Of a stretch of DNA of 64,000 bases, positions 53,548 to 62,842 are shown in pieces. Under the pieces are notes generated by a model, which ran no database searches, was not told the origin of the DNA, and was given only the letters and a program-made list of their open reading frames with translations. The DNA is from Allobosea thiooxidans. GTDB taxonomy: Bacteria; Pseudomonadota; Alphaproteobacteria; Rhizobiales; Beijerinckiaceae. Position 1 is the first letter of the stretch. Every line of letters begins with the position of its first letter. The stretch lies in NCBI RefSeq assembly GCF_900168195.1, contig NZ_FUYX01000005.1, forward strand, positions 248,001 through 312,000. The letters are read 5' to 3'. Position numbers and translations under genes: made by a program.

Positions 53548-53800
53548 GTGAGTGAAGTCACCACCATTGGCCTCGATCTGGCGAAGGCTGTCTTCCAGGC
53601 GCATGGGGCTGACGCGAGCGGCTCGGTCATGTTCCGCAAGAGGCTCCGGCGGGTTCTGGTGCTAGAGTTCTTCTCCGCCCAGCCACGCTGCCTGGTTGCG
53701 ATGGAAGCCTGCGTGAGTGCTCATTATTGGGCTCGGGAGATCTCCACACTAGGGCACGAGACCCGGCTCATTCCCGTGGAGATCGTGGGCATGAACCAGG
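53548..53800 (+). pseudogene. IS110-family transposase, 5' fragment
   Basis: From a GTG with AAGGAGGC upstream, about 80 residues match the start of IS110 DEDD transposases: TTIGLDLAKAVFQAHGAD (first Asp of the catalytic set) and CLVAMEACVSAHYWAREISTLGHETRLIP. The frame then passes into unrelated sequence near 53,790-53,820. The rest of the transposase, including the C-terminal domain, is absent, so this is a relic. Confidence 0.85.
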
Positions 53801-54060
53801 CGACGCGACGATCGTCGAGCGCCTCGCCATTCACGATAAGGAACGACCAGCGCTCTCAAAACACTGATACCGCGAGGTCAGAACAGCCATTCGGGGTCGT
53901 TTTATGTCGGTGGTCAGCGCCCGCTCCTGGGGCCATACCTTGAGACGGCTCACGACCCGTTGGAGTCCTCCTGTCACGACGGCCTTGCCTGCCGGAAAGC
54001 AGACCTCCGCTGCGAGAGCTTTTGGGGATCGGACGACCCTCTGTCGCCGTTGGCCAATGT
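53801..54060. other. Non-coding relic between two mobile-element fragments
   Basis: This 260-bp stretch has no convincing gene on either strand. It is joined to the IS110 fragment on the left and the integrase fragment on the right, so it is probably leftover element DNA. Confidence 0.4.
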
Positions 54061-54695
54061 TCAGGATGGCACGGCGGGTGACCGCCGTGCCAAGTGCCAT
54101 AGGTCCGTTTGCTCGGAAAGGAGCAGCGCGTCGTCAACCTCGATGCCAAGGTAGCGCAGGGTGCTTTCCAGCTTTGTATGGCCGAGAAGGAGCTGACAGG
54201 CGCGCAGGTTACCGGTGCGCTTGTAGATCAATGCGACCTTCGTTCGGCGGAGGCTGCGAGTTCCGTGGAGTGCTCTGGATCCAATCCAATCAAAGCCACC
54301 CAGGTGTCGAGGAGGCGGCCGTACTGGCGCGTTGTGATGTGATCGCCAGGCCGACTGCAGCTCGGGAAGAGCCAACTCTCTTCACGAGGGCCTCTCGTTC
54401 TGAGCCACGCCGTGAGTGCCTCGCGGGCGGGTTCGGTTAGCTCAAATGGGACCGGCCGTCCGGTCTTCTGTTGAACGATCGCCGTTCGTAAGCGAACCGT
54501 GCCTCCAAGGACGACATCGCCAACACGTAGGCGAACCAGGTCGCATCCCCGAAGCTTGCTGTCGATCGCGAGATTGAACATGGCGAGATCACGAGCACGC
54601 CCGTCATGCTGTAAGCGGGCTCGTATTGCCCAGATATGCTTCGGCTTCAGACGTGGTTTCGGTCCGATGATGCGCCCGGTTCCACGCCTGATGAA
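54061..54695 (-). pseudogene. Tyrosine-type recombinase/integrase, frameshifted and N-terminally cut
   Basis: On the - strand a first frame reads PKPRLKPKHIWAIRARLQHDGRARDLAMFNLAIDSKLRGCDLV ... YGRLLDTWVALIGLD (to about 54,285), with the first catalytic Arg region. The match then continues in another frame: GTRSLRRTKVALIYKRTGNLRACQLLLGHTKLESTLRYLGI, with the RxxR box, the His-containing GHTKLEST and the Tyr nucleophile. One indel near 54,280 separates them. No start codon is available before a stop at about 54,695, so the N-terminus is lost. The element is inactive. Confidence 0.85.
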
Positions 54696-54740
54696 TCAGC
54701 TGGTTCTGCGCTTGGATATCCGCAGCCGGTGGAGGATCAC

Positions 54741-54960
54741 ATGAGCGCCGCTCCCGTCATCCGCATGCCCGGACAGAAGAACGGAGTCATGCTGCGCGGC
54801 CGTCCCATGGCCTTCCTCGTCACCGGCGAGGATACGAGGCACACGAGCATGTTCGACTGGACGATCCCGGTGGGATTCGCCACCGACCTGCACGTCCAGC
54901 GCGTTCAGGAGGAGACTTTCTATGTCCTCGATGGCGAATGCGAATTGCCCACGCCGGCCG
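54741..54960 (+). pseudogene. Cupin-domain protein, 5' fragment
   Basis: An ATG with a strong GGAGG 5 bp upstream starts about 70 residues of a cupin: MSAAPVIRMPGQKNGVMLRG and FATDLHVQRVQEETFYVLDGECEL. The second cupin motif is missing; the frame continues, without a stop, through about 70 residues of unrelated sequence into the DUF1254 gene. A normal cupin of this type is about 150 aa, so I take it as truncated by rearrangement. Confidence 0.7.
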
Positions 54961-55169
54961 CCACAGCCTCGTCCCTGCCAGGCCGTCGGAATAAGCGCTG
55001 GAAAAATGACCAGGCGAAGAGGCTCGACGTCTCTCAGTATGGCGCGAAATGGCAAGCAGACGGCATGTCGCTGGCGCTAACCTCGGGCCGCGGTAGCGCT
55101 GATGGGGTTCGCCGAAGCCGCATCAGCGGACGACGGCTTTACTCCGCGTGCCTATGGAAGGGATTTCGA

Positions 55170-56789
55170 ATGATCCGCCGAGCTTTGATCAGCGGCCTTG
55201 CCTGTGCTCTCGCGGCAGGCCCCGCATTCTCCGACGTATCGACCAAAACGGTGGAATCGCTGTCGGCGCCCGATGCGATCGAGACGCGAGCGGGCAAGCT
55301 AGAGTTCCGGGACGGAGCACCCACCGAAGAAACCGCGCGGAAGATCTACGACACCCTGGACTTCACCCGCGCGCTCAACGTCTACAACAACAGCTTCCGG
55401 GGCGCGTCCGCGCTCGCCATCGTCAAGGGGATGGAAGGGATCGGCGCCAAACCCGGCGATGTCATCATCTTCCCCGAGCTGATGGATTCGAGCTCGCTGT
55501 TCCTGACGGCCAATGCGGACACGATCTACTACATGGCCGGGCTCGACCTGAGCAAAGGCCCGGTCGTGATCGAGCAGCCGTCAGGCGGCATCGGCACGAT
55601 CAACGACATGTGGTTTTCCTGGATCATCGATATCGGGGCGCCCGGGCCGGATCGCGGGCTCGGCGGAAAATATCTGGTCGTCGGCCCGGACTATCAGGGG
55701 GCGCTGCCGGAAGGCGGCTACTTCGTCGCCCGTGCGAAGACCAACTTCGCGCTCTATGCCGCGCGCGCCAACCTGATCGACAACAATCCGAAGCCGGCCG
55801 TCGACAACATCAAGCGCAACTTGAAGATCTATCCCTACCAACCCGGCGCTTTCGGCTCCAGCATCGCCCAGGCGCTCGACGGGTCCGTACGCATCGCCGC
55901 GGAGCCGAGGATTCCCGAGATGAAGTTCATCGAAGCTTCCGGGCGCTCGTTCAACACGATCCCGCCCAGCGACTTCGGCTTCTTCGAGATGATCAACGAG
56001 AACGTCCAGAGCCAGCCCGCCACCAGCTATGACATCGAGCTGGCGGGCCAGCTCGCCGCGATCGGGATCGTGCACGGCAAGGCGTTCAAGCCGGACGAGC
56101 GGATGAAGAGAATCCTGTCCGAAGCGGCCGCGGTGGGGCAGGCGACGGGCCGGGCGCTCAACTGGCGGTATGCGATGAAGCACCCCGAATGGGCCTATTA
56201 CAAGGATTCCCACTGGGGCAGCATGCTGTGGGAAGGCGGCGCCTTCTTCGAAACGCCGCCGCCCCTGTTCGAGAAGGGAATGTTCAAGCCCTTGCCGCCG
56301 ACCGGCGCCCGCACCCTGGATTCGCGCACGGCCTTCTACTACGGCTACACGCTCGATTCACCGGGCATGATCATGCGCATCCCCGGCGTCGGCTCGCAGT
56401 ACCTGATGGGTTTCCTCGCCTCCGACGGCAAGCCTTTCGATGGCGCGAAGACCTACAAGGTGACCCTGCCCAAGGATGTTCCGGCGGCGGCGTTCTGGTC
56501 CTTCACGCTCTATGACAACCAGACGCGCTCGATGCTGCAAACGCCGCAGAAATATCCGCGTGCCGGCAGCCAGAGCTACCCGTCGCCCGCGGCCGAGGCG
56601 GCTGCCGACGGTACCACCACGGTTTATTTCAGCCCGACGCAGCCTAAGGGCGTCGCTCGTGGCAACTGGATTCAGACCGATCCCAAGAAGGGCTGGTTCA
56701 CGATCCTGCGCCTCTACAGCCCGCTCCCGTCCTTCTTCGACAAGAGCTGGCGCCCAAGCGAGATCGAGCAGGTCGAGGCCGCCAGATAA
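55170..56789 (+). CDS. Exported DUF1254/DUF1214 protein
   Basis: A 539-aa protein with a signal peptide (MIRRALISGLACALAAGPAFS). The DUF1254 half has TRALNVYNNSFRGASALAIVKGMEGIG and ANADTIYYMAGLDLSKGPVVIEQP; the DUF1214 half ends with SFTLYDNQTRSMLQTPQKYPRAGSQS and GNWIQTDPKKGWFTILRLYSPLPSFFDKSWRP. The protein is periplasmic with unknown activity. GAAGGG before the ATG supports this start, but the frame is open upstream into the cupin fragment, so a longer fusion product is formally possible. Confidence 0.88.
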   Translation: MIRRALISGLACALAAGPAFSDVSTKTVESLSAPDAIETRAGKLEFRDGAPTEETARKIYDTLDFTRALNVYNNSFRGASALAIVKGMEGIGAKPGDVIIFPELMDSSSLFLTANADTIYYMAGLDLSKGPVVIEQPSGGIGTINDMWFSWIIDIGAPGPDRGLGGKYLVVGPDYQGALPEGGYFVARAKTNFALYAARANLIDNNPKPAVDNIKRNLKIYPYQPGAFGSSIAQALDGSVRIAAEPRIPEMKFIEASGRSFNTIPPSDFGFFEMINENVQSQPATSYDIELAGQLAAIGIVHGKAFKPDERMKRILSEAAAVGQATGRALNWRYAMKHPEWAYYKDSHWGSMLWEGGAFFETPPPLFEKGMFKPLPPTGARTLDSRTAFYYGYTLDSPGMIMRIPGVGSQYLMGFLASDGKPFDGAKTYKVTLPKDVPAAAFWSFTLYDNQTRSMLQTPQKYPRAGSQSYPSPAAEAAADGTTTVYFSPTQPKGVARGNWIQTDPKKGWFTILRLYSPLPSFFDKSWRPSEIEQVEAAR

Positions 56790-56860
56790 GTCGATACGCC
56801 GAAATGAAGCACATGCGCCGACTGGGCGGGCGATACCGCCATCAGCTGGCGCATGTGGGG

Positions 56861-56999
56861 TTACAGCTTGGCCCGAGACCCTTTTCTCCTTCGGTCTGAG
56901 GGGGAACCATGGGTTTCATTTCCGGCCTCAGAGACCGGCTTTTCCAGCGAGGATTTGAGGGCGGACTCGGCGGGTGTCATGTTGCCGAGGGCCGATTTT
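56861..56999 (-). pseudogene. IS3-family transposase, C-terminal fragment
   Basis: On the - strand KSALGNMTPAESALKSSLEK matches the end of IS3-family OrfB transposases, where a SxLGNMTPAE box follows the last catalytic Glu. The frame ends at a TAA (56861-56863) after a further 25 residues. Only about 45 codons remain, abutting the L,D-transpeptidase stop at 57005, so the element has been almost wholly lost. Confidence 0.75.
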
Positions 57000-57004
57000 C
57001 GCCG

Positions 57005-57562
57005 TCACCGCAGCACGACGACTTTGCCGCCAAGCCTGACCCGGTCGTACAGATCCACCACGTCGCGGTTGGTCATTCGGATGCAGCCCGACGAGACGGC
57101 CGCGCCGATCGTGGCGGGCTCGTTGGAGCCGTGGATGCGATAGAGGCTCGATCCGAGGTAGATCGCTCGCGCGCCCAACGGATTGTCCATCCCTCCGGGC
57201 ATGTAGCGTGGCAAGTCCGGACGGCGCTTGAGCATCTGCGCGGGAGGCCTCCAGCTCGGCCATTCGCGTTTCATGGTGACGGTTTTGGTGCCCGACCAGC
57301 TGAAGCCTTGCCGTCCGACGCCGACGCCGTAGCGAAGCGCCTGTCCGTTTCCGAGGATGTAGTAGAGCCGCCGCTGGCTCGTCGAAATCACGATCGTGCC
57401 CGGAGCTTGCCTGCCGTTCCATGCCACGGTCCGGCGCGGAATCGGTTGCTCGCTGAAGATATTGAGAAAATCCGCAAGCCCGCGGCTGAGGGCGTTGTCG
57501 TAAGCGCTGGCAGGTGGCGAAAGCGCGAGAAGCGCAACGACGAGAACAATGGCGCGTAGCAT
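57005..57562 (-). CDS. L,D-transpeptidase (YkuD family)
   Basis: A 185-aa exported enzyme with a signal peptide (residues 1-20). The YkuD domain runs from about 55 to 185; the catalytic HGSNEP...SSGCIRM motif gives His144 and Cys160. It makes 3-3 peptidoglycan cross-links or attaches proteins to the wall in the periplasm. The ATG at 57562 is favoured over an upstream one that lacks a signal-like start. Confidence 0.92.
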   Translation of the reverse strand: MLRAIVLVVALLALSPPASAYDNALSRGLADFLNIFSEQPIPRRTVAWNGRQAPGTIVISTSQRRLYYILGNGQALRYGVGVGRQGFSWSGTKTVTMKREWPSWRPPAQMLKRRPDLPRYMPGGMDNPLGARAIYLGSSLYRIHGSNEPATIGAAVSSGCIRMTNRDVVDLYDRVRLGGKVVVLR

Positions 57563-57753
57563 GAATGCTCCTGCTGCGCCCCCCGCTGCCATCTAACGGA
57601 ATGACAGCTGAACTGGTCAAGCCGGCCTTGCTGGGCGGCCTCGTCCGCCGCCCGGCGCACAGCCGATGCGCCGGATCGCCGCAGGAATCATGTCGCCATG
57701 TTTACGCCTCGGTAAGGCTCTCCTTTCAAGCCTGATCGCGAAAGGAGACACTG

Positions 57754-58269
57754 ATGATCAGAACCGCGTTTTCGGCAGCCTGCCTGTCGTTCTTCGCCGT
57801 GTCAGCAGCTCATGCCGCGAATCCCACCTCGCTGGGACAGTTCAGCGCCTGGAATGCAGCCACTTTCGCCAAGGGCGATACACAATATTGCTTCATCATG
57901 AGCAGGCCGTCCGCCGAGGAACCATCGAGCTTGCGTCATGGCGAGGTGGTCTTCTTCGTCCAGACCGGCCAGAGCGGCAGCGAAACCGAATCGAGCTTCC
58001 AGACCGGCTACAACTTCGCCAAGGACTCGACTGTCACGATCACCATCGGCGACAATAATTTCCGCATGCTGACGCAGGGCAGCAATGCCTGGCTCGAGAA
58101 CCTGGCGCGGGAGCCGGCGCTGCTCGCCGCCATGCGGGCAGGGCAGGACATGGTGCTGGAGGCGCAGTCCGCGCGCGGCAACACCACGACCTACACCTTC
58201 TCGCTCACGGGCGTGACCGCCGCCTCGCGCATGCTCGCGCGCTGCAATTCGGACGCGACGCAGAGCTAG
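57754..58269 (+). CDS. Invasion-associated locus B (IalB) family protein
   Basis: A 171-aa exported protein with a clear signal peptide (cleavage after AHA, residue about 21). WNAATFAKGDTQYCFIMSRP and the paired cysteines (about 46 and 164) are typical of the IalB family. The family is widespread in Hyphomicrobiales, including non-pathogens, and its role is unclear outside Bartonella. GGAG precedes the ATG. Confidence 0.85.
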   Translation: MIRTAFSAACLSFFAVSAAHAANPTSLGQFSAWNAATFAKGDTQYCFIMSRPSAEEPSSLRHGEVVFFVQTGQSGSETESSFQTGYNFAKDSTVTITIGDNNFRMLTQGSNAWLENLAREPALLAAMRAGQDMVLEAQSARGNTTTYTFSLTGVTAASRMLARCNSDATQS

Positions 58270-58293
58270 GGCCGACATGGACGCGCCCGCCGA

Positions 58294-60846
58294 TCAGCCG
58301 GTCGGTGGGCGGCCCGGCGCCGTGAGGTCGAGGCTGACGCGGCGCAGGGAGGTGTCGTCGGGATCGAGCGTGACCTCGAAGCCGAGGCTGCGGCAGAGCG
58401 CAAGCATCGGCCCGTTCTCGGCGAGGACCTGGGAATGGATGCGCTGCAGCTTCTCGGCTCGGCCCCATTCGATGATCAGGATCATCAGCTCGCGGCCGAG
58501 CCCCATGCCCTTGAGGTCGGAGCGCAGCAGGATGGCGTATTCCGCCGCGACATGGCCGTGATCGGCGTGGAGCCGGACTGCGCCGGCGGCGTCCCCCGTC
58601 GCTTCCTCGAAGGCGATGAAGGCCATCTCGCGCGCATAGTCGAGCTGGGTGAGATGGGCGAGGAAAGCGTGGCTGAAGCTCTTCAGCGGCGCGAAGAAGC
58701 GTAGCCGCAGATCCTCGGGCGTGACCCGCTTCAGCATCTCCCCGATTGCGACTTCGTCCTCCGGCTTGATCGGCCGTACGGCGAAGCGGCGCTCGCCCAG
58801 GGCCAGCTGGCGCGTCCAGCTCGCCGGATAGGGGCGGATTGCCGGGCGCCGGCGGCGCTGCGGATCGGGCTCGAGCACGATGCGCGCATCGACCGCGACA
58901 GCCCCGGTCGCATCGGCCAGGATCGGGTTGAGGTCGATTTCGCGGATCTCGGGCAGGTCCGAAGCCATCTGGCCGAGCGCGACCAGAACCGCCGCGACCG
59001 CCTGCCGGTCGGCTGCGGGAACGTCGCGATAGGCCGCCAGGATACGCGAGACGCGGGTGCGCGAGATCAAGCCTTCGGCCGAGGCCATGTCGAGCGGCGG
59101 CAGCGCGGCATGGATGTCGGCGATCAGCTCCGCCGCGGTGCCGCCGCGGCCGAAGACGACGACGGGGCCGAAACAGGCATCGGTGGCGAAGCCGGCGATC
59201 AGCTCGCGCGCCTTGGCGCGATGGGCCATGGGCTGGACGGAGAAGCCGCTCAGGCGCGCCTGCGGCCGCAGCTGGCGCAGCCGCTCGGCCATCTGCCCGG
59301 CGGCGGCGATGACCGCCGCCTCGCTCGCAAGGTCGAGTTCGACGCCGCCGACATCCGATTTATGCGGGACGTCCGGCGAAACGATCTTGAGCGCCACGGT
59401 TCGCCCGGCGGCGAAATGCGGGCGGGCCGCGGCGGCTGCGGCGGCAGCGTCGGCGACCACCACGGGCCTGAGCATGGGGATCCGGAACAGCGCCAGCAGG
59501 TCGGCGACTTCCTCCGGGTCGAGCCAGTGCCGGCCCTCGCCGAGCGCGCGCTCGACGATCGCCCGTGCCGCGGCGAGATCGGGCAGGTCGTCCTCGCCGT
59601 GCGAGGGCGGCGTCGCCATCAGTTCCGCCAGCAGCCGGGCGTGGCGCGTCAGGTGCTGGAAGCCGATGATGGCCTCGGTCTCCGTCGCGAAGGAAGGGAT
59701 GCCGGCCGCCGCGAACAGCGCCACGGTCTCGGCGCCGGCGCCGACCCAGGCGGCGAGGACCGGCTTGCGCAGCGGCGCTGCGTCGCGCGCCCGGATGATC
59801 TCGCGGGCGCAGTCGGCGGGGTCGACCGGCGCGAGCGGGGCGTTGAGCGCCAGCACAGCGTCGACCTGTGGCTCGGCGAGGAGTTCCGCCGTCGCGGCAT
59901 GGTATTCCGCAGCCGTCCGCACCAGCCGGGGTGCCGGCACTGCCGCTGCGCCGGGGATCTGGCGCAGGCGCCCGGCAGCGAGGGCCGCCAGCCCCTCGCC
60001 ATTGCTGACGATGGCGAGCCGCCCAGCCTCGGCCGCGCGCGCCCGGCCGAGCGTCTCGGCGGCCGCGAAGAGCTCGTCGAGATCGTTGACGCGTAGCAGC
60101 CCGGCGCGGTGGAAGGCCGCGTCATGCGCCGCATCGCTCGTCACGATCAGCGCCGCATGGGTCAGCGCCGATCGTGGCGATACGGGCTTCGGCGGCTTCA
60201 GGACGAGGACCGGCTTGAGGCGCGCGGCCGCCCGTCCGGAGGACAGGAAGCGCGCCGCGTCCGAGACGTCGTCGATGGCGAGCAGGATCGAGCGGGTGAA
60301 GACGTCCGTGGCGAAGTGATCGAGGCAGTCGGCCACGTCGACATCGGCGCCTTCGCCGAGCACCACGGCTCCCGACAGGCCGATCTCGCGGCTCGCTGCC
60401 CAGGCCAGGATGCCGGCGGCGATGGAGTTCGACTGAGCCACCAGTGCCAGCGAGCCGGGCTGCGGGTGAACGGCGACGGCGGTCGCGTTCAGGCTGAGCC
60501 GCGGCGCGGCGATCCCGAGCGAATCGGGACCGACCAGCCTCAGGCCGGCTTCGCGTGCGGCCGCCCGCAGGACCGCGACGTCTTTGCCGCCGCCGTCCGG
60601 CACCAGGAGCCCGGCCGCGCCGGAAGGCCTCGCGGCGACGGCGGCTTCGGCTGCGACCGCGGCCGGGGCGATGACGAGATCGACCCCTGGCGGAAAGGCG
60701 GCGGTGTCGAGGCTGTCGAAGACGGCGAGGGGGCCGCGATAGGAGCCGGCACGGAGCTGGTCGGCCAGCAGGGCCGCTTCGGGCGATCCGGCGATCGCCA
60801 CGATCGAGCGGGGTTCCAGCAGGCGCTTGAGCAGTGCGAGGGTCAT
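58294..60846 (-). CDS. Pat-type protein lysine acetyltransferase with acyl-CoA-synthetase-like region
   Basis: An 850-aa protein. Residues about 1-430 resemble the CoA-binding and ligase-CoA parts of NDP-forming acyl-CoA synthetases, about 440-680 an ATP-grasp part (KIVSPDVPHKSDVGGVELDL), and about 695-845 a GNAT domain (LRSDLKGMGLGRELMILII). This is the PatZ/Pka layout: the synthetase part is regulatory and the GNAT part acetylates lysines, classically inactivating acetyl-CoA synthetase. Target proteins are not encoded nearby. Confidence 0.9.
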   Translation of the reverse strand: MTLALLKRLLEPRSIVAIAGSPEAALLADQLRAGSYRGPLAVFDSLDTAAFPPGVDLVIAPAAVAAEAAVAARPSGAAGLLVPDGGGKDVAVLRAAAREAGLRLVGPDSLGIAAPRLSLNATAVAVHPQPGSLALVAQSNSIAAGILAWAASREIGLSGAVVLGEGADVDVADCLDHFATDVFTRSILLAIDDVSDAARFLSSGRAAARLKPVLVLKPPKPVSPRSALTHAALIVTSDAAHDAAFHRAGLLRVNDLDELFAAAETLGRARAAEAGRLAIVSNGEGLAALAAGRLRQIPGAAAVPAPRLVRTAAEYHAATAELLAEPQVDAVLALNAPLAPVDPADCAREIIRARDAAPLRKPVLAAWVGAGAETVALFAAAGIPSFATETEAIIGFQHLTRHARLLAELMATPPSHGEDDLPDLAAARAIVERALGEGRHWLDPEEVADLLALFRIPMLRPVVVADAAAAAAAARPHFAAGRTVALKIVSPDVPHKSDVGGVELDLASEAAVIAAAGQMAERLRQLRPQARLSGFSVQPMAHRAKARELIAGFATDACFGPVVVFGRGGTAAELIADIHAALPPLDMASAEGLISRTRVSRILAAYRDVPAADRQAVAAVLVALGQMASDLPEIREIDLNPILADATGAVAVDARIVLEPDPQRRRRPAIRPYPASWTRQLALGERRFAVRPIKPEDEVAIGEMLKRVTPEDLRLRFFAPLKSFSHAFLAHLTQLDYAREMAFIAFEEATGDAAGAVRLHADHGHVAAEYAILLRSDLKGMGLGRELMILIIEWGRAEKLQRIHSQVLAENGPMLALCRSLGFEVTLDPDDTSLRRVSLDLTAPGRPPTG

Positions 60847-60959
60847 CGGCCGTCCATTCGTCCGCGGCGCGACGCATGAAACAGGAAAGAGCCGGATTCG
60901 GCCATCCTTTCCGGCCGGTCCTCGTCGTCGCGCCCGCCCTGCGCTGCCAGGCCTGCCCG

Positions 60960-61664
60960 CTACTCGAACAGATCCGGATGCGCCGCCTCGGTCCGGGGCA
61001 GGGCGCGCAGGATCTCGGTCAGGTGATGCCGCATCGCGGCTTCGGCTCCGGTGGCGTCGCCGTCGTCGATCGCGGCCATGATCCTGCGATGCTGCAGCAC
61101 CAGCGGCTGCATCGCCTCCGGTCCCGGCAGGGTGAGCTGGCAGACCCGGTCCATATGCGCCTTGATGTCCCGGATCGCCTCCCAGGCGAGCGGCATGCCG
61201 ACGCCTTCGGTCAGCTCGATGTGGAACAGCTCGTCATAGCGCTGGAAGGCGGCGTGGTCGTCGCGCTGGGCCGCCTTCTCCTGCATCTCGAGCAGGTCGG
61301 CGATCCGCTGCCGGCTCTGGGCGGCGAAGGACAGGCAGGCCTGGCGGACGATCGCGACCTCGACCGCCTCCCGAACGAAGCGCGCCTCCATCATCTTGCG
61401 GACGGAGAACTTGACCACGACCGTGCCGCGCTGCGGCTGCACGTCGACGAGGCGGGTCTTGGCGAGCGCGATCAGCGCCTCGCGCACCGGCTGGCGCGAG
61501 ACGCCGTATTTCAGCGCGATCTCCTGTTCGGACAGGCGCGTGCCGGGCGGCAGCTCGAGCGCGATGATCGCCCGGCGCAGTTCAGCCTCGACGCGCCCGG
61601 CCGCCGAGATGCCGGGGAAGGCGGCGGGCGCCGCCAACGAAAGACTCAAGTCAAACCCCTCCAT
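60960..61664 (-). CDS. GntR-family transcriptional regulator (FadR/FCD subfamily)
   Basis: A 234-aa regulator. The winged HTH is LSEQEIALKYGVSRQPVREALIALAKTRLVDVQPQRGTVV (about residues 40-80); the C-terminal FCD helical domain has the metal-binding histidines in DELFHIELTE and RHHLTEI. It is divergent from the TRAP transporter and should control it in response to its carboxylate substrate. The ATG at 61664 gives a standard-length protein. Confidence 0.92.
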   Translation of the reverse strand: MEGFDLSLSLAAPAAFPGISAAGRVEAELRRAIIALELPPGTRLSEQEIALKYGVSRQPVREALIALAKTRLVDVQPQRGTVVVKFSVRKMMEARFVREAVEVAIVRQACLSFAAQSRQRIADLLEMQEKAAQRDDHAAFQRYDELFHIELTEGVGMPLAWEAIRDIKAHMDRVCQLTLPGPEAMQPLVLQHRRIMAAIDDGDATGAEAAMRHHLTEILRALPRTEAAHPDLFE

Positions 61665-61675
61665 GGTCTGTTGCG

Positions 61676-61702
61676 TACCATACAGCAACATACTACCATA
61701 CA
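61676..61702. promoter_or_regulatory. Direct repeats, candidate GntR operators
   Basis: TACCATACA occurs twice (61676-61684 and 61694-61702), 18 bp apart, immediately upstream of gntR in the 147-bp gap before dctP. An overlapping TGTTG...CAACA inverted pair is also present. The spacing suits two dimers on one face of DNA. Confidence 0.6.
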
Positions 61703-61811
61703 ATCAATGCCGCAGCCAAGCACGGCGCTGCGGCAGAGCTTACGTCGGAAGCGCCATCGGACAAGCCGGCAAACGGCGAGGCGCTCGAAACCATTTGGGG
61801 AGAACGCATCG

Positions 61812-62798
61812 ATGACCGCACGCCGCATTTTCTTTTCCCTGACCGCCGCCCTGGCCCTTTCGGCCGCGACGGCGGGCGCCGCTCTCGCGCAGAACGTGAC
61901 GCTGCGATCGGCAGACATCCACCCGACCGACTACCCGACCGTCGAGGCGGTCCGCCACATGGGCAAGCTGCTCGAGGAGCGCAGCCAGGGCCGCATCAAG
62001 ATCAACGTCTTTCACTCGGCCCAACTCGGCCAGGAGAAGGATACGATCGACCAGACGCGCTTCGGCGTCATCGACATGAACCGCATCAACATGGCGCCGT
62101 TCAACAACCTGATCCCGGCGACCAACATCCCTTCGCTGCCCTTCATCTTCCGCTCGGTCGAGCACATGCGGAAGGTCATGGACGGACCGATCGGCGACAA
62201 TCTGCTGAAGGAGTTCGAGAAGCACGACCTCGTCGGCCTCGCCTTCTACGATTCCGGCTCGCGCTCGTTCTACAACTCCAAGCGCGCCATCAAGAGCCCG
62301 GCCGACATGAAGGGGCTGAAGATCCGCGTCCAGCAGTCGGACATGTTCGTCGCGCTGGTCTCGGCGCTCGGCGCCAACGCCACGCCGATGCCGTTCGGCG
62401 AGGTCTATTCGGCGCTCCAGACCGGCGTGATCGACGGCGCCGAGAACAACTGGCCGTCCTATGAATCGACGCGCCACTTCGAGGTTTCGAAGTACTATTC
62501 GCAGACCGAGCACTCGCTGTCGCCGGAGGCGCTGGTGATGTCGAAGAAGAGCTTCGCCAGGTTCAACGCCGCCGACCAGGCGCTGATCAAGGCCGCCGCG
62601 AAGGAATCCGTCGCCAAGATGCGCGAGCTCTGGGACGCGCGCGAGAAGGAGTCCGAGGCCAAGGTCAAGGCCGGCGGGGCGCAGATCAACGCGGTCGAGA
62701 AGCAGCCCTTCGTCGACGCGATGAAGCCGGTCTACGACAAGTTCGTCACCGATCCGAAGCTCAAGGAGATGGTCGCCGCCATCCAGGCGGTGAACTGA
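61812..62798 (+). CDS. dctP: TRAP transporter solute-binding protein (DctP family)
   Basis: A 328-aa periplasmic protein with a signal peptide (residues 1-26, ALA|QNV). The DctP motifs are visible: HVxFHSAQLGQEKDTIDQTRFG, an Arg in MKGLKIRVQQSDMFVALVSALGANATPMPFGEVYSALQTGVIDGAENNW that binds a carboxylate. It captures an organic acid for the DctQM permease. GGGGAG lies 9 bp before the ATG. Confidence 0.94.
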   Translation: MTARRIFFSLTAALALSAATAGAALAQNVTLRSADIHPTDYPTVEAVRHMGKLLEERSQGRIKINVFHSAQLGQEKDTIDQTRFGVIDMNRINMAPFNNLIPATNIPSLPFIFRSVEHMRKVMDGPIGDNLLKEFEKHDLVGLAFYDSGSRSFYNSKRAIKSPADMKGLKIRVQQSDMFVALVSALGANATPMPFGEVYSALQTGVIDGAENNWPSYESTRHFEVSKYYSQTEHSLSPEALVMSKKSFARFNAADQALIKAAAKESVAKMRELWDAREKESEAKVKAGGAQINAVEKQPFVDAMKPVYDKFVTDPKLKEMVAAIQAVN

Positions 62799-62811
62799 GC
62801 CTCGCTGAGGC

Positions 62812-62833
62812 GGGGCGGCTTTCGGGCCGCCCC
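62812..62833 (+). other. Stem-loop after dctP
   Basis: GGGGCGGC and GCCGCCCC pair around a TTTCGG loop, 14 bp after the dctP stop. With little T run it may allow partial read-through, giving more binding protein than permease. Confidence 0.65.
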
Positions 62834-62842
62834 GATTTCCAA

